Shown one piece after another: positions 42,069-48,812 of a DNA stretch of 52,184 nt. The DNA is taken from IMG/VR virus record IMGVR_UViG_3300044858_004443, positions 1-52,184 of that record. One strand, given 5' to 3'. Below the pieces are notes generated by a model. The model saw only the letters and a list, made by a program, of their open reading frames with translations, did no database searches and was not told the origin of the DNA. Each line of letters starts with the position of its first letter. The first letter of the stretch is position 1. The DNA comes from a virus. The position numbers and the translations under genes are program-made.

Positions 42069-42402
42069 AATGGATTTTTCTAATTATCAATTTAGGGCGT
42101 GTAAAACTGCAAAGTATCCTCAGAACCCCACCATTGGGGTTATTTATACTGCTCTTGGATTGGCTTCAGAAGCTGGAGAAGTTGCTGGCAAAATCAAGAA
42201 GATGATCCGTGATGATAATATGGAATTAACATTTGATAGAAAGCAGCAGGTGGTAGATGAGATTGGTGATGTCTTATGGTATTGCGCCATGCTCGCTACC
42301 GAACTAAACATTTCATTTAATGAAGTTGCAATCAGAAATCTTCAGAAACTTGAAGATCGCAATAATAGAAATGCAATTCATGGAGATGGCGATAATCGTT
42401 AA
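42058..42402 (+). CDS. MazG-like nucleotide pyrophosphohydrolase
   Basis: A 114-aa protein. EAGEVAGKIKKMIRDD and DEIGDVLWYCAML give the paired ExxE and ExxD metal-binding helices of the MazG/all-alpha NTP-PPase family. ALGLASEAGEV is typical. Such phage proteins hydrolyse (d)NTPs or ppGpp-like alarmones, keeping the host metabolically active. The stop overlaps the next gene's start (TAATG). Confidence 0.88.
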   Translation: MENEMDFSNYQFRACKTAKYPQNPTIGVIYTALGLASEAGEVAGKIKKMIRDDNMELTFDRKQQVVDEIGDVLWYCAMLATELNISFNEVAIRNLQKLEDRNNRNAIHGDGDNR

Positions 42403-43625
42403 TGCTATTTTCAATTCATACTGATCAGCACATTATTGATGCCAAAGGTATATTTGGGTATTCATATGGATACCATAAAACGATTGAAAACTTTAATAAG
42501 TTTAAGTATCGCAACGAAAAAATGAATGTCGTTAAAAACGACAAGGCTTCTCCAATTCAAATGTTCTACATGGAGCCTGAGTGGTATAACTTGAAAACGA
42601 TGACAAGTCTTCGTTCCCCTGAATTCCAAAAGTTCCATGATCACCAGTATAAAATCTATGGAACATACCTTGAGGCAACCCGCGTTTGGTCTCATTGGAT
42701 TGAGGCGATGAAGCAAGTTGATGAAATTTGGGTCGGTAATAAATTTTCTGTAGATGCAATTAAGAATTCCGGCATTGAAACACCTGTGTATATTTTTGAA
42801 TTGGGTTTAGATAAGATTTGGCAACCATACAAAAGAAAAGATACAGGTGTTGTCAGATTTCTTCATGTTGATTCAGGCAGTCCAAGAAAACGAGCTGACC
42901 TTGTAGAAAAAGCTTTTACTACTATTTTTGGAGACAGAAATGATGTTCAATTAACATTAAAATATCATTCTCATGAAGGCGATTCTGGTGGAAAATCTAA
43001 TGTTGTAAAACTGTATAAAACATTAAGCACTGAAGAGATGGTAAAGCTTTATCAGGATCACGATGTTCTTTTGTACCCAAGTGAGGGCGAAGGATTTGGT
43101 CTAATACCACTTCAGGCAATGGCTACAGGTATGCCTGTGATATCAACAGGGGTTTGGTGTGATTATGAAAGATTTTTCAACTCAAATATTATTGATTCAA
43201 CCATGGGTAAAACTCAACATACCGGGTATTTTGAAGGCAAAGTTGTGCTTCCAGACTTTGATTCGCTTGTTTCGCTTATTAAAAAAGTATACGACGATAT
43301 TGATGCGCAAAAAAAGTTTTTTTATGATCAAGCTCCTCTTGTCATTGAAGAGTATGATTGGAAAAATAAAACAGATAAGGTTCTTAATGCTCTCATAAAA
43401 AGAGTCGGCATAAAAAAATTTAATCCCATCAAGAAGTATGTTGTTGTAAAAGACTTCATCTACTTTAAAGGCAACAACCGCTACATAGCCCCAGATGGAT
43501 CTATGTTTGATTCAGAAAATAGAATTAGAGAGGTTGATAAGAAAGTTGCTGACAGCTTGGTGTATAATAAATCTTTTAGAAAAGCAACAGGCGATGAGAT
43601 AAGGGCGTTTAATGAAAAGAACTGA
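42402..43625 (+). CDS. Glycosyltransferase family 4/1-type (GT-B fold)
   Basis: A 407-aa protein. It has the GT-B donor-binding domain: GVVRFLHVDSGSPRKRADLV, then the diagnostic LLYPSEGEGFGLIPLQAMA with TGMPVIST. The C-terminal 70 residues (VVVKDFIYFKGNNRYIAPDG) form an extra small beta domain not usual in the family. The gene sits between MazG and a nuclease gene and overlaps both. It is related in style to the GT at 46993. Donor and acceptor are unknown; virion protein, DNA base or host envelope are all possible. Confidence 0.85.
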   Translation: MLFSIHTDQHIIDAKGIFGYSYGYHKTIENFNKFKYRNEKMNVVKNDKASPIQMFYMEPEWYNLKTMTSLRSPEFQKFHDHQYKIYGTYLEATRVWSHWIEAMKQVDEIWVGNKFSVDAIKNSGIETPVYIFELGLDKIWQPYKRKDTGVVRFLHVDSGSPRKRADLVEKAFTTIFGDRNDVQLTLKYHSHEGDSGGKSNVVKLYKTLSTEEMVKLYQDHDVLLYPSEGEGFGLIPLQAMATGMPVISTGVWCDYERFFNSNIIDSTMGKTQHTGYFEGKVVLPDFDSLVSLIKKVYDDIDAQKKFFYDQAPLVIEEYDWKNKTDKVLNALIKRVGIKKFNPIKKYVVVKDFIYFKGNNRYIAPDGSMFDSENRIREVDKKVADSLVYNKSFRKATGDEIRAFNEKN

Positions 43626-43911
43626 GAAGGAAGAAGCAAAAAGAGATGGCGCAAGAACCGTTAAGAATTCAGGAAGGGGTTTTAGAAAAGGTGATGCGAC
43701 AATGAATAAATTTTTGTTAGATTACAAACATAATGGTAAAAGTTTTACTTTGACTCAAAAATTTTGGAAGAAATTTAGTAAAGATGCTTGGAATAATAAT
43801 TACAAATATCCATGCATATCAGTGGTTATGGGTGATGATTCGGAAACAAAAGTTGCAATAATAGATTGGGAAGTTTTTAAAGATTTAATAAAAGGAAGCG
43901 AGTATGAATAG
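43612..43911 (+). CDS. Small nuclease-like protein (putative PD-(D/E)xK, Holliday-resolvase type)
   Basis: A 99-aa protein. The order KEEAKRDGARTVKNSGRG, then RKGDATMNKFLLDYKH, resembles small phage resolvase-type nucleases with a leading acidic helix, an S-G-R/G-D turn and a D-x-K or E-x-K strand (GDA and LDYKHN). The remainder (SFTLTQKFWKKFSKDAW, ISVVMG, IIDWEVFKDLIK) matches their end. Catalysis is inferred from this pattern. It lies among recombination genes, overlapping the GT by 14 bases. Confidence 0.55.
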   Translation: MKRTEKEEAKRDGARTVKNSGRGFRKGDATMNKFLLDYKHNGKSFTLTQKFWKKFSKDAWNNNYKYPCISVVMGDDSETKVAIIDWEVFKDLIKGSEYE

Positions 43912-44044
43912 AGTATCTATATACGCCGACAAGCTTTCATCCTGGGCAGCAATTGGTGTTCATTTCAATTGGGATGACGGAATATATTTTGGTTTCTATG
44001 TGCTAAGATGGTCGATCGGAATTCAAATTAGAAAGGGTATCTGA
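43904..44044 (+). CDS. Small 46-aa protein in a tight operon position
   Basis: A short ORF from ATG 43904 to TGA 44044. It has AAAGGAAG 6-7 bases upstream and overlaps the stop of the previous gene (7 bases) and the start of the next (TGATG), filling exactly the space between them. The product (MNRVSIYADKLSSWAAIGVH ... ending RWSIGIQIRKGI) is rich in aromatic and hydrophobic residues. It may associate with a membrane or be a small beta protein. Function unknown. Confidence 0.6.
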   Translation: MNRVSIYADKLSSWAAIGVHFNWDDGIYFGFYVLRWSIGIQIRKGI

Positions 44045-44367
44045 TGCCAGATATCATTATTAATAAAGACATCATTGCCGAACAGATGGGGGATAAATCA
44101 GAAGAGTTCATAGAATGCATCCGGGTCGTCCAGGATATTATTGAAAATCCAGATCACTATCTTGGTACTCAGGCTATAAAGTATGCAAATATTCTTGCTG
44201 CCTATAGAACGCTAATGATTGTTAAATCACAGGCTTTCAAGAGAAAATCTGCGATTATGAGTGATCAAGATAAGTTTGTTAATGATATTTGGAAAACAAT
44301 GTACGAGGCTCTAACAGAAAATATAAATGCACTAAAAATTGCCGGAAAGGGCGGTTATAACCAATGA
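44044..44367 (+). CDS. Helical protein of unknown function
   Basis: A 107-aa protein, not recognised. It is almost wholly helical and amphipathic (EEFIECIRVVQDIIENPDHY, ILAAYRTLMIVKSQAFKRKS, FVNDIWKTMYEALTENINAL), a common look for small subunits or adaptors of nucleases. It is coupled to both neighbours, the last overlap being ATGA with the Cas4-like nuclease, so a partner role for that nuclease is possible. Confidence 0.6.
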   Translation: MPDIIINKDIIAEQMGDKSEEFIECIRVVQDIIENPDHYLGTQAIKYANILAAYRTLMIVKSQAFKRKSAIMSDQDKFVNDIWKTMYEALTENINALKIAGKGGYNQ

Positions 44368-45089
44368 AATCATTAAAACAGTTGAGAAAACCAAAAGAGA
44401 CAGTGATTGTTCAATCCCAGTCGCCAGCTGATTTAGAGCAGACTTTAAATAAAGCAATAGATGAGCAACTGCTTAAAAAGAATGAGACTACCTATAAAAA
44501 GGTCAGTGGATTCCATCCTAGTTATACAAATCAATGCTCAAGATATTGGTATTATTTATTTGAAGGAGTAGAGGTAACACCCGATTTTAGTCCACAAACG
44601 CTTAGAATATTTGATAATGGTCATGCTGTTCATAGTCGTTTGTACAATTACTTTAGAGATATGGGTATTCTTGTAGATGAAGAAATACCAGTTACTTATG
44701 CTGATCCGCCAATTGAGGGCACAGCAGATGGTATCATTAATTGGTACGGAGATAAGTTAATAGAGTTAAAGTCTATTAGCTCCGAAGGATTCCATTATAG
44801 ACAAATTTACAAAAAACCAAAAGATGAACACTATCGCCAAGCGCAGATATACATGCAATGTCTTGACCTTGATGGTGGTTTCGTTATTTATGAAAACAAA
44901 AACAATCAAGAGATACTTCCAATTTATATAGAAAAAGATCAGGATTTTATAAATAAATTATTCAAAAAGTACAGAGAGTATTATGGAAACTTTGTGAGAC
45001 AAAGTATTCCAGACAGACCATACAAGAGGACATCTAAGAATTGCTCGTCTTGTGATTTGGCTGCTTTATGCTGGGGAGATAGTGAGTAG
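44364..45089 (+). CDS. Cas4/RecB-like PD-(D/E)xK nuclease with Fe-S cluster
   Basis: A 241-aa protein. Nuclease residues: GTADG with D122, then LIELKSIS with E134 and K136, and EHYRQAQIYMQ as the conserved motif III Q/Y helix. Cysteines C58 (NQCSRYW) and C227, C230, C236 (CSSCDLAALC) have the C-n-C-x2-C-x5-C spacing of the [4Fe-4S] cluster in Cas4 and AddB. It should be a single-strand exonuclease that prepares DNA ends for RecA. No CRISPR array or other cas gene is nearby, so a recombination role is preferred. Confidence 0.85.
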   Translation: MKSLKQLRKPKETVIVQSQSPADLEQTLNKAIDEQLLKKNETTYKKVSGFHPSYTNQCSRYWYYLFEGVEVTPDFSPQTLRIFDNGHAVHSRLYNYFRDMGILVDEEIPVTYADPPIEGTADGIINWYGDKLIELKSISSEGFHYRQIYKKPKDEHYRQAQIYMQCLDLDGGFVIYENKNNQEILPIYIEKDQDFINKLFKKYREYYGNFVRQSIPDRPYKRTSKNCSSCDLAALCWGDSE

Positions 45090-45393
45090 TGGTGTTTCTA
45101 GAGTTTGCAAAAACAACGAGTGTAAGAAAAAGTTTGAAGCAAAAGTCTACAACAGTATATATTGTTCTGCAGAATGTAGAAGGATAGTTACTAATAAAAA
45201 GCTACTAGCCAATTATTACGAAAAAAAACGTAATAAAGGTAAGAAGAGAACTTGTTCAACTGAAAATTGTACAACGATACTTTCTAGGTATAACAAGGAA
45301 GATATATGCGAAAGATGCAAAGACGAAAGGCTAATACAAAGACTAGTAAGTTGGGGTTGGGACGAAGCAAAGCTCCGAAGAGAAAAAATGTGA
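45082..45393 (+). CDS. Protein with two zinc-finger modules
   Basis: 103 aa from GTG 45082, chosen because GGGGAG lies just upstream; the earlier GTG 45052 is inside the nuclease gene without a ribosome-binding site. It has two similar Cys clusters: CKNNEC ... YCSAEC and CSTENC ... ICERC, separated by a basic helix. Such fingers occur in phage proteins that bind DNA or accompany nucleases. The C-terminus (RLVSWGWDEAKLRR) is helical. It overlaps RuvC by 88 bases if RuvC starts at 45306. Confidence 0.6.
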   Translation: MSSGVSRVCKNNECKKKFEAKVYNSIYCSAECRRIVTNKKLLANYYEKKRNKGKKRTCSTENCTTILSRYNKEDICERCKDERLIQRLVSWGWDEAKLRREKM

Positions 45394-45971
45394 GTATTAA
45401 ATCTATTGCTAATACTAACTTTACAAAAGTTCTTTCAATTGATCCATCATCACACTCTCTTGGTTGGGCTGTTATAGAGATCGGATTAAAACAACCTCGA
45501 TTGATAAAATGCGGAAAAATAAAATTCCCCAAGTCCCCGGAAATGCATATTAAATTTCAAGCAATAAATGATGGGCTGGCTGAGATATGTAAAGAGTACA
45601 AGCCAAATCATTGCGTAATAGAGCAATCAGTATATATTCAAAATTTTCAAACCAGCAGGGTGATTTCTTACATCATAGGTTACTCATGGGGTATTGCTCA
45701 GGGTTATTGCTCAAAAGTTATAGATATAAATCCAATGATATGGAAGCGTGGAGTAGGCTATAAAAATCTTTCTAAAGACGATAAAGAATATTTGCTAACA
45801 GAAGCAAGTCGAAAAAAAGAAAGGAAAGATAGGGTTAGAGATATCATCACTGGTTATTTTGAAATGCTTGATGATGACTTGAAAGATGATGATATTGTTG
45901 ACGCAATCGGTATTGGTCTATGGTATTATTTAATGTTGAGGAAAGATGGCACTAGAACCGTACAAAGATAA
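45306..45971 (+). CDS. RuvC-like Holliday junction resolvase
   Basis: 221 aa from ATG 45306, which has AAGGAA 5 bases upstream; GTG 45390, just at the previous stop, would give a shorter form without the basic 28-residue N-terminal tail. RNase H-fold catalytic residues: D46 in VLSIDPSSHSLGWAV, E106 in CVIEQSVYIQN, and the acidic DDDIVDAIGIG with D199. It should resolve branched DNA before packaging, working with RecA and the nucleases upstream. The unusually long overlap with the zinc-finger gene suggests coupled translation. Confidence 0.8.
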   Translation: MRKMQRRKANTKTSKLGLGRSKAPKRKNVSIKSIANTNFTKVLSIDPSSHSLGWAVIEIGLKQPRLIKCGKIKFPKSPEMHIKFQAINDGLAEICKEYKPNHCVIEQSVYIQNFQTSRVISYIIGYSWGIAQGYCSKVIDINPMIWKRGVGYKNLSKDDKEYLLTEASRKKERKDRVRDIITGYFEMLDDDLKDDDIVDAIGIGLWYYLMLRKDGTRTVQR

Positions 45972-46245
45972 AAGCTGGCTTTATGAGCATTATGTTCGTA
46001 AGAGAATGAATCTTACTGACATTGTAAAACTTTTAAAGCAAACTTATAACATGGAAATAACACCACAGGGCTTGTATAACTGGTGTGAAAAATACGATCT
46101 CCTTAGATTTAGAGGCAAGGGTCGAAATCTTGCATCTACAGCTAAGCGTAGACCGCAATCTCCAATGCAAAAGCAAGTAGAGCAGAGAAAGCGGCAGAAA
46201 AGAAAAGAAATACAACAAAAAAAGAAAGGTCTTAAAAGAAGATAA
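45946..46245 (+). CDS. Small HTH DNA-binding protein with basic tail
   Basis: A 99-aa protein with GAGGAAAG just before ATG 45946, overlapping RuvC by 26 bases. The N-terminal half is a helix-turn-helix (YVRKRMNLTDIVKLLKQ, then ITPQGLYNWCEKYDL), like those in transposase/terminase-type or small regulatory proteins. The C-terminal 35 residues are almost all Lys/Arg/Gln. It probably binds DNA; whether it regulates or assists packaging is unknown. The stop overlaps the next start (TAATG). Confidence 0.6.
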   Translation: MALEPYKDKSWLYEHYVRKRMNLTDIVKLLKQTYNMEITPQGLYNWCEKYDLLRFRGKGRNLASTAKRRPQSPMQKQVEQRKRQKRKEIQQKKKGLKRR

Positions 46246-47030
46246 TGCAGAGAAAAGTGGCATTAACTGATATTGCAATTTTTGGTGAACTTGATATGTT
46301 GTACAATCAAGTTCGTATTCTTGAAGCAAAGCAAAATGAAACTCAATACAAATGTCTTGGCTCTGGCAAATGTTGTAAAATTGGCATCACCATTCATATG
46401 GCTGAGTGTGCGAATATTGCATACAATTTAAATAAACAATACTATCTTCACCTAGAAAATAAAGGCGAGCAATTTGCAAAAGAGTGGTTTGATAGCGTTG
46501 TATCTTCTCTAAAGGAGGCAATGAATGACACTAGTTGGGAGTTTGGCGGTGAGACAGAGAGATGGTGTGCATTCTATAAAAATGGTTGCTCTATTTATGG
46601 ATATAGACCAATGGTGTGTAGAAGTTTTGGAACAATAGCCGGTGTTGATGATTACTGTCCACGAATTAGGAATGCTTATGGCAATATAGATTTTTACGCC
46701 GGTGAGCCAGTTGAAGATCTTGTTAGGCAATTTCAATTTTTAATGAAAAAGTACGCTAAAGATAAAGATTCAAATTACGATGTAGTTGTTTATATGCCAT
46801 TAGGTGTTCTTAGCTTTTTAATTTCAACAGAGGAATTAGAAGAATTGGCTAAAAACACAGATGACAAAATGTGGAGAGCCGTTCAGGGATGGTACAACTA
46901 CAGAGTTGAGTACACGAAGGTGCATGGTTTGCCACTGCCAAGGCTTAAAGAAGAAGCTGCAGCTGCTGGTGGTGTAATTGGATTTAACATAGATGAAAAT
47001 ACAGTGGACAACAGCGACAGCACCCAATAA
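46245..47030 (+). CDS. YkgJ-like cysteine-cluster (Fe/Zn-binding) protein
   Basis: A 261-aa protein. Cysteines C37, C43 and C44 (KCLGSGKCCK) and later CAFYKNGCSIYGYRPMVCRS with a further YCPR reproduce the YkgJ family pattern (CxxxxxCC ... C...C.IY..RP..CR.F). These proteins bind iron or zinc; some act in oxidative protein modification. It is embedded between an HTH gene and a glycosyltransferase, overlapping the latter by 38 bases. A maturation or modification role together with the oxygenase and glycosyltransferases is possible but only inferred. The last 30 residues are low in structure. Confidence 0.75.
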   Translation: MQRKVALTDIAIFGELDMLYNQVRILEAKQNETQYKCLGSGKCCKIGITIHMAECANIAYNLNKQYYLHLENKGEQFAKEWFDSVVSSLKEAMNDTSWEFGGETERWCAFYKNGCSIYGYRPMVCRSFGTIAGVDDYCPRIRNAYGNIDFYAGEPVEDLVRQFQFLMKKYAKDKDSNYDVVVYMPLGVLSFLISTEELEELAKNTDDKMWRAVQGWYNYRVEYTKVHGLPLPRLKEEAAAAGGVIGFNIDENTVDNSDSTQ

Positions 47031-48087
47031 ATCAGAAGGATACTCAGATGCAGCTGGGTATTTAAAAAATAATCTTAAAAAAGATTTTTCTATTATTGAG
47101 CACAATGCAACCAGCCCGGTCGAAGAGGATTCGGCTGAGGTTGGCAAATTAGCTAGCATGGGTATTGGGATATTCTATGAAAAATCTGAAAAAGATGTTG
47201 ACATTTATATCCATAATACATTGCCAATTCTGTTTAATAAAAAAAATGGCTACAATGTTTGCTTCACATACTGGGAGACATCTAGGATTCCTTATCAATG
47301 GCTAGATGTATTAAATAGCGCAGATGAGGTTTGGACAACATCTAGATGGGCTAGAGAGGTATTTATAAACTCTGGTGTGCAAATACCTGTATATGACTTT
47401 AAATTGGGGATAAATGATCAAATCTATACACTTCCGGATATGCCTAGGAAGCTTGCACGGGAGCCATTTACTTTTCTTTGCATTGGTTCCCCATCCACCA
47501 GGAAGAATTCTCAGATCGCAGTGAATGCTTTTCTAAAGTTATTTGGTCATGATGAAAGGTTTAAGCTTATATATAAATCAAATGGACCGCCAGATGCAAG
47601 GATTTATAATGACACTCTGGAAATGAAAATGATGTTAAGCGAGCATCCAAGGATAGAGGTTATTGATTGGCAAGTTAGTGAATCTGATCTTGCATCCATA
47701 TATAAAAGATCAGATTGTGTTCTTTATCCAACTAGCGGAGAGGGCTGGGGGCTGCTGCCGGTTCAGGGCATAGCATTAGGTATACCTACAATATGTACTA
47801 ACGCTACGGCATGTACTGAGTTTGCACACCTATCCGTACCATTAGGGTTTAAATGGGGAAGTAAAAATATGACTGGAATATATGAGGGGTGTGGAGAGTG
47901 GGCTGAGCCAGATTTCGATGATTTATGTGATAAAATGTTATATGTTGTAAACAACTATGATGAAGTTGCATTGAATACTTTTGATGGCGCTAAGTACGTT
48001 CACAAAAATTTTACCTGGGAAAAGGTCAGTATTGAATATAAGGAAAGATTATGTCAGATATCGAACAAGTTAAGCAAAAAAGTTTAA
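46993..48087 (+). CDS. Glycosyltransferase family 4-type (GT-B fold), second copy
   Basis: A 364-aa protein. The acceptor domain includes GYNVCFTYWETSRIPYQWLD and DEVWTTSRWAREVF. The donor domain has FTFLCIGSPSTRKNSQIAVNAF and the signature VLYPTSGEGWGLLPVQGIA with GIPTICTNATACTEF. It resembles the GT at 42402 in the same motifs (YPSEGEGFGLIPLQAMA), so the two may act in sequence on the same glycan. It lies immediately before the terminase genes and overlaps the small terminase gene by 37 bases. Confidence 0.85.
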   Translation: MKIQWTTATAPNKSEGYSDAAGYLKNNLKKDFSIIEHNATSPVEEDSAEVGKLASMGIGIFYEKSEKDVDIYIHNTLPILFNKKNGYNVCFTYWETSRIPYQWLDVLNSADEVWTTSRWAREVFINSGVQIPVYDFKLGINDQIYTLPDMPRKLAREPFTFLCIGSPSTRKNSQIAVNAFLKLFGHDERFKLIYKSNGPPDARIYNDTLEMKMMLSEHPRIEVIDWQVSESDLASIYKRSDCVLYPTSGEGWGLLPVQGIALGIPTICTNATACTEFAHLSVPLGFKWGSKNMTGIYEGCGEWAEPDFDDLCDKMLYVVNNYDEVALNTFDGAKYVHKNFTWEKVSIEYKERLCQISNKLSKKV

Positions 48088-48659
48088 TAGATAAAATTAA
48101 AGATGTGGAGCAGGTCGGATTGCTTCATGTTAAGGGATATAGCAATAGAGAAATTTCTGCTTTAATGGCTCTTAAAATTAATGAAGTAAAAGATTATATT
48201 GATGAATACAAAAGAATATTAAATAAAACTGTTGAGGATGATCCATATTTTCTTGAAAGAGTTCAATTCAATACAGTTAAAGCATTGCAGGAGTTTGATC
48301 AGTTAAGCAAAGAGGCTTGGGAAACTATTAATATTGCAACTGACAATGGAATGGTCGCTGCAAGAATACAGGCGATTAAATTAGCTGGGGAGATCGCATC
48401 TAAAAAAGCACAGTTGCATAAATTGCTCGGTGGAAATCAAGCCGATGGCGAATATATTGCAAGAATGCAAAAAGCAGAGAATGTCAATCAGATTCTTTCT
48501 AAAATCCTTAGAGATGTTATTGCGAAGCATCCATCAATTGCAGAGGAAGTTAGAAGGGAATTAGAAATAGCCTTTGAGATTATGTCGGGAGAAAGTGTCG
48601 ATCTGTCCGGTGATAGTCAAGAAGTGGTGGAGCATGAGGAGCCAGAATTTGAGAACTAG
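48051..48659 (+). CDS. Putative small terminase subunit
   Basis: A 202-aa protein directly upstream of the large terminase. An N-terminal helix-turn-helix (EQVGLLHVKGYSNREISALM, ALKINEVKDYIDEY) suits DNA recognition. A long central helical region (ERVQFNTVKALQEFDQLSKE, AARIQAIKLAGEIASKKAQL) suits oligomerisation, and the acidic C-terminus (SGDSQEVVEHEEPEFEN) suits TerL docking. The first copy of a four-copy DNA repeat lies across its stop codon, as expected if the protein recognises a packaging site near its own gene. The assignment is by architecture and location. Confidence 0.7.
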   Translation: MSDIEQVKQKSLIDKIKDVEQVGLLHVKGYSNREISALMALKINEVKDYIDEYKRILNKTVEDDPYFLERVQFNTVKALQEFDQLSKEAWETINIATDNGMVAARIQAIKLAGEIASKKAQLHKLLGGNQADGEYIARMQKAENVNQILSKILRDVIAKHPSIAEEVRRELEIAFEIMSGESVDLSGDSQEVVEHEEPEFEN

Positions 48660-48791
48660 AATTGAAGCCTTTATGTCAGAATTTGAGAACGAGTTTTACT
48701 GCCTTTATACCCTTGCTCAGAATTTGAGAACGGGTTTTGATGCCTTTATGACAAAGTACCAGAATTTGAGAACTGGTTTTGCTGCCTTTAT
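48643..48791 (+). repeat. Four-copy iteron-like array between the terminase genes (candidate pac site)
   Basis: The 14-mer CAGAATTTGAGAAC occurs exactly at 48643, 48677, 48718 and 48760. In each case GCCTTTAT follows 24 bases after the start of the 14-mer (48667, 48701, 48742, 48784), so the unit is two fixed blocks with a variable 10-base middle. Unit spacing is 34, 41 and 42 bases. The first copy overlaps the end of the small terminase gene and the rest fill the 153-base gap. Repeats here are a plausible TerS binding/pac site. The reading frame through them (48574-48810) gives QNLRTGF-AFM repeats, but lacks a ribosome-binding site. Confidence 0.85.
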
Positions 48792-48812
48792 GGTATATTT
48801 GGTGAAATAATT

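Noticed and set aside
48643-48791. CRISPR array
   Set aside because: Repeats recur every 34-42 bases, but each unit has two conserved blocks, spacers are short and partly conserved, there are only four units, and no cas1/cas2 or effector genes are near. The Cas4-like nuclease fits phage recombination.
48574-48810. 78-aa ORF through the repeat array
   Set aside because: Most of it overlaps the small terminase gene in another frame, it has no ribosome-binding site, and its repeated peptides merely mirror the DNA repeats. A real product cannot be fully excluded.
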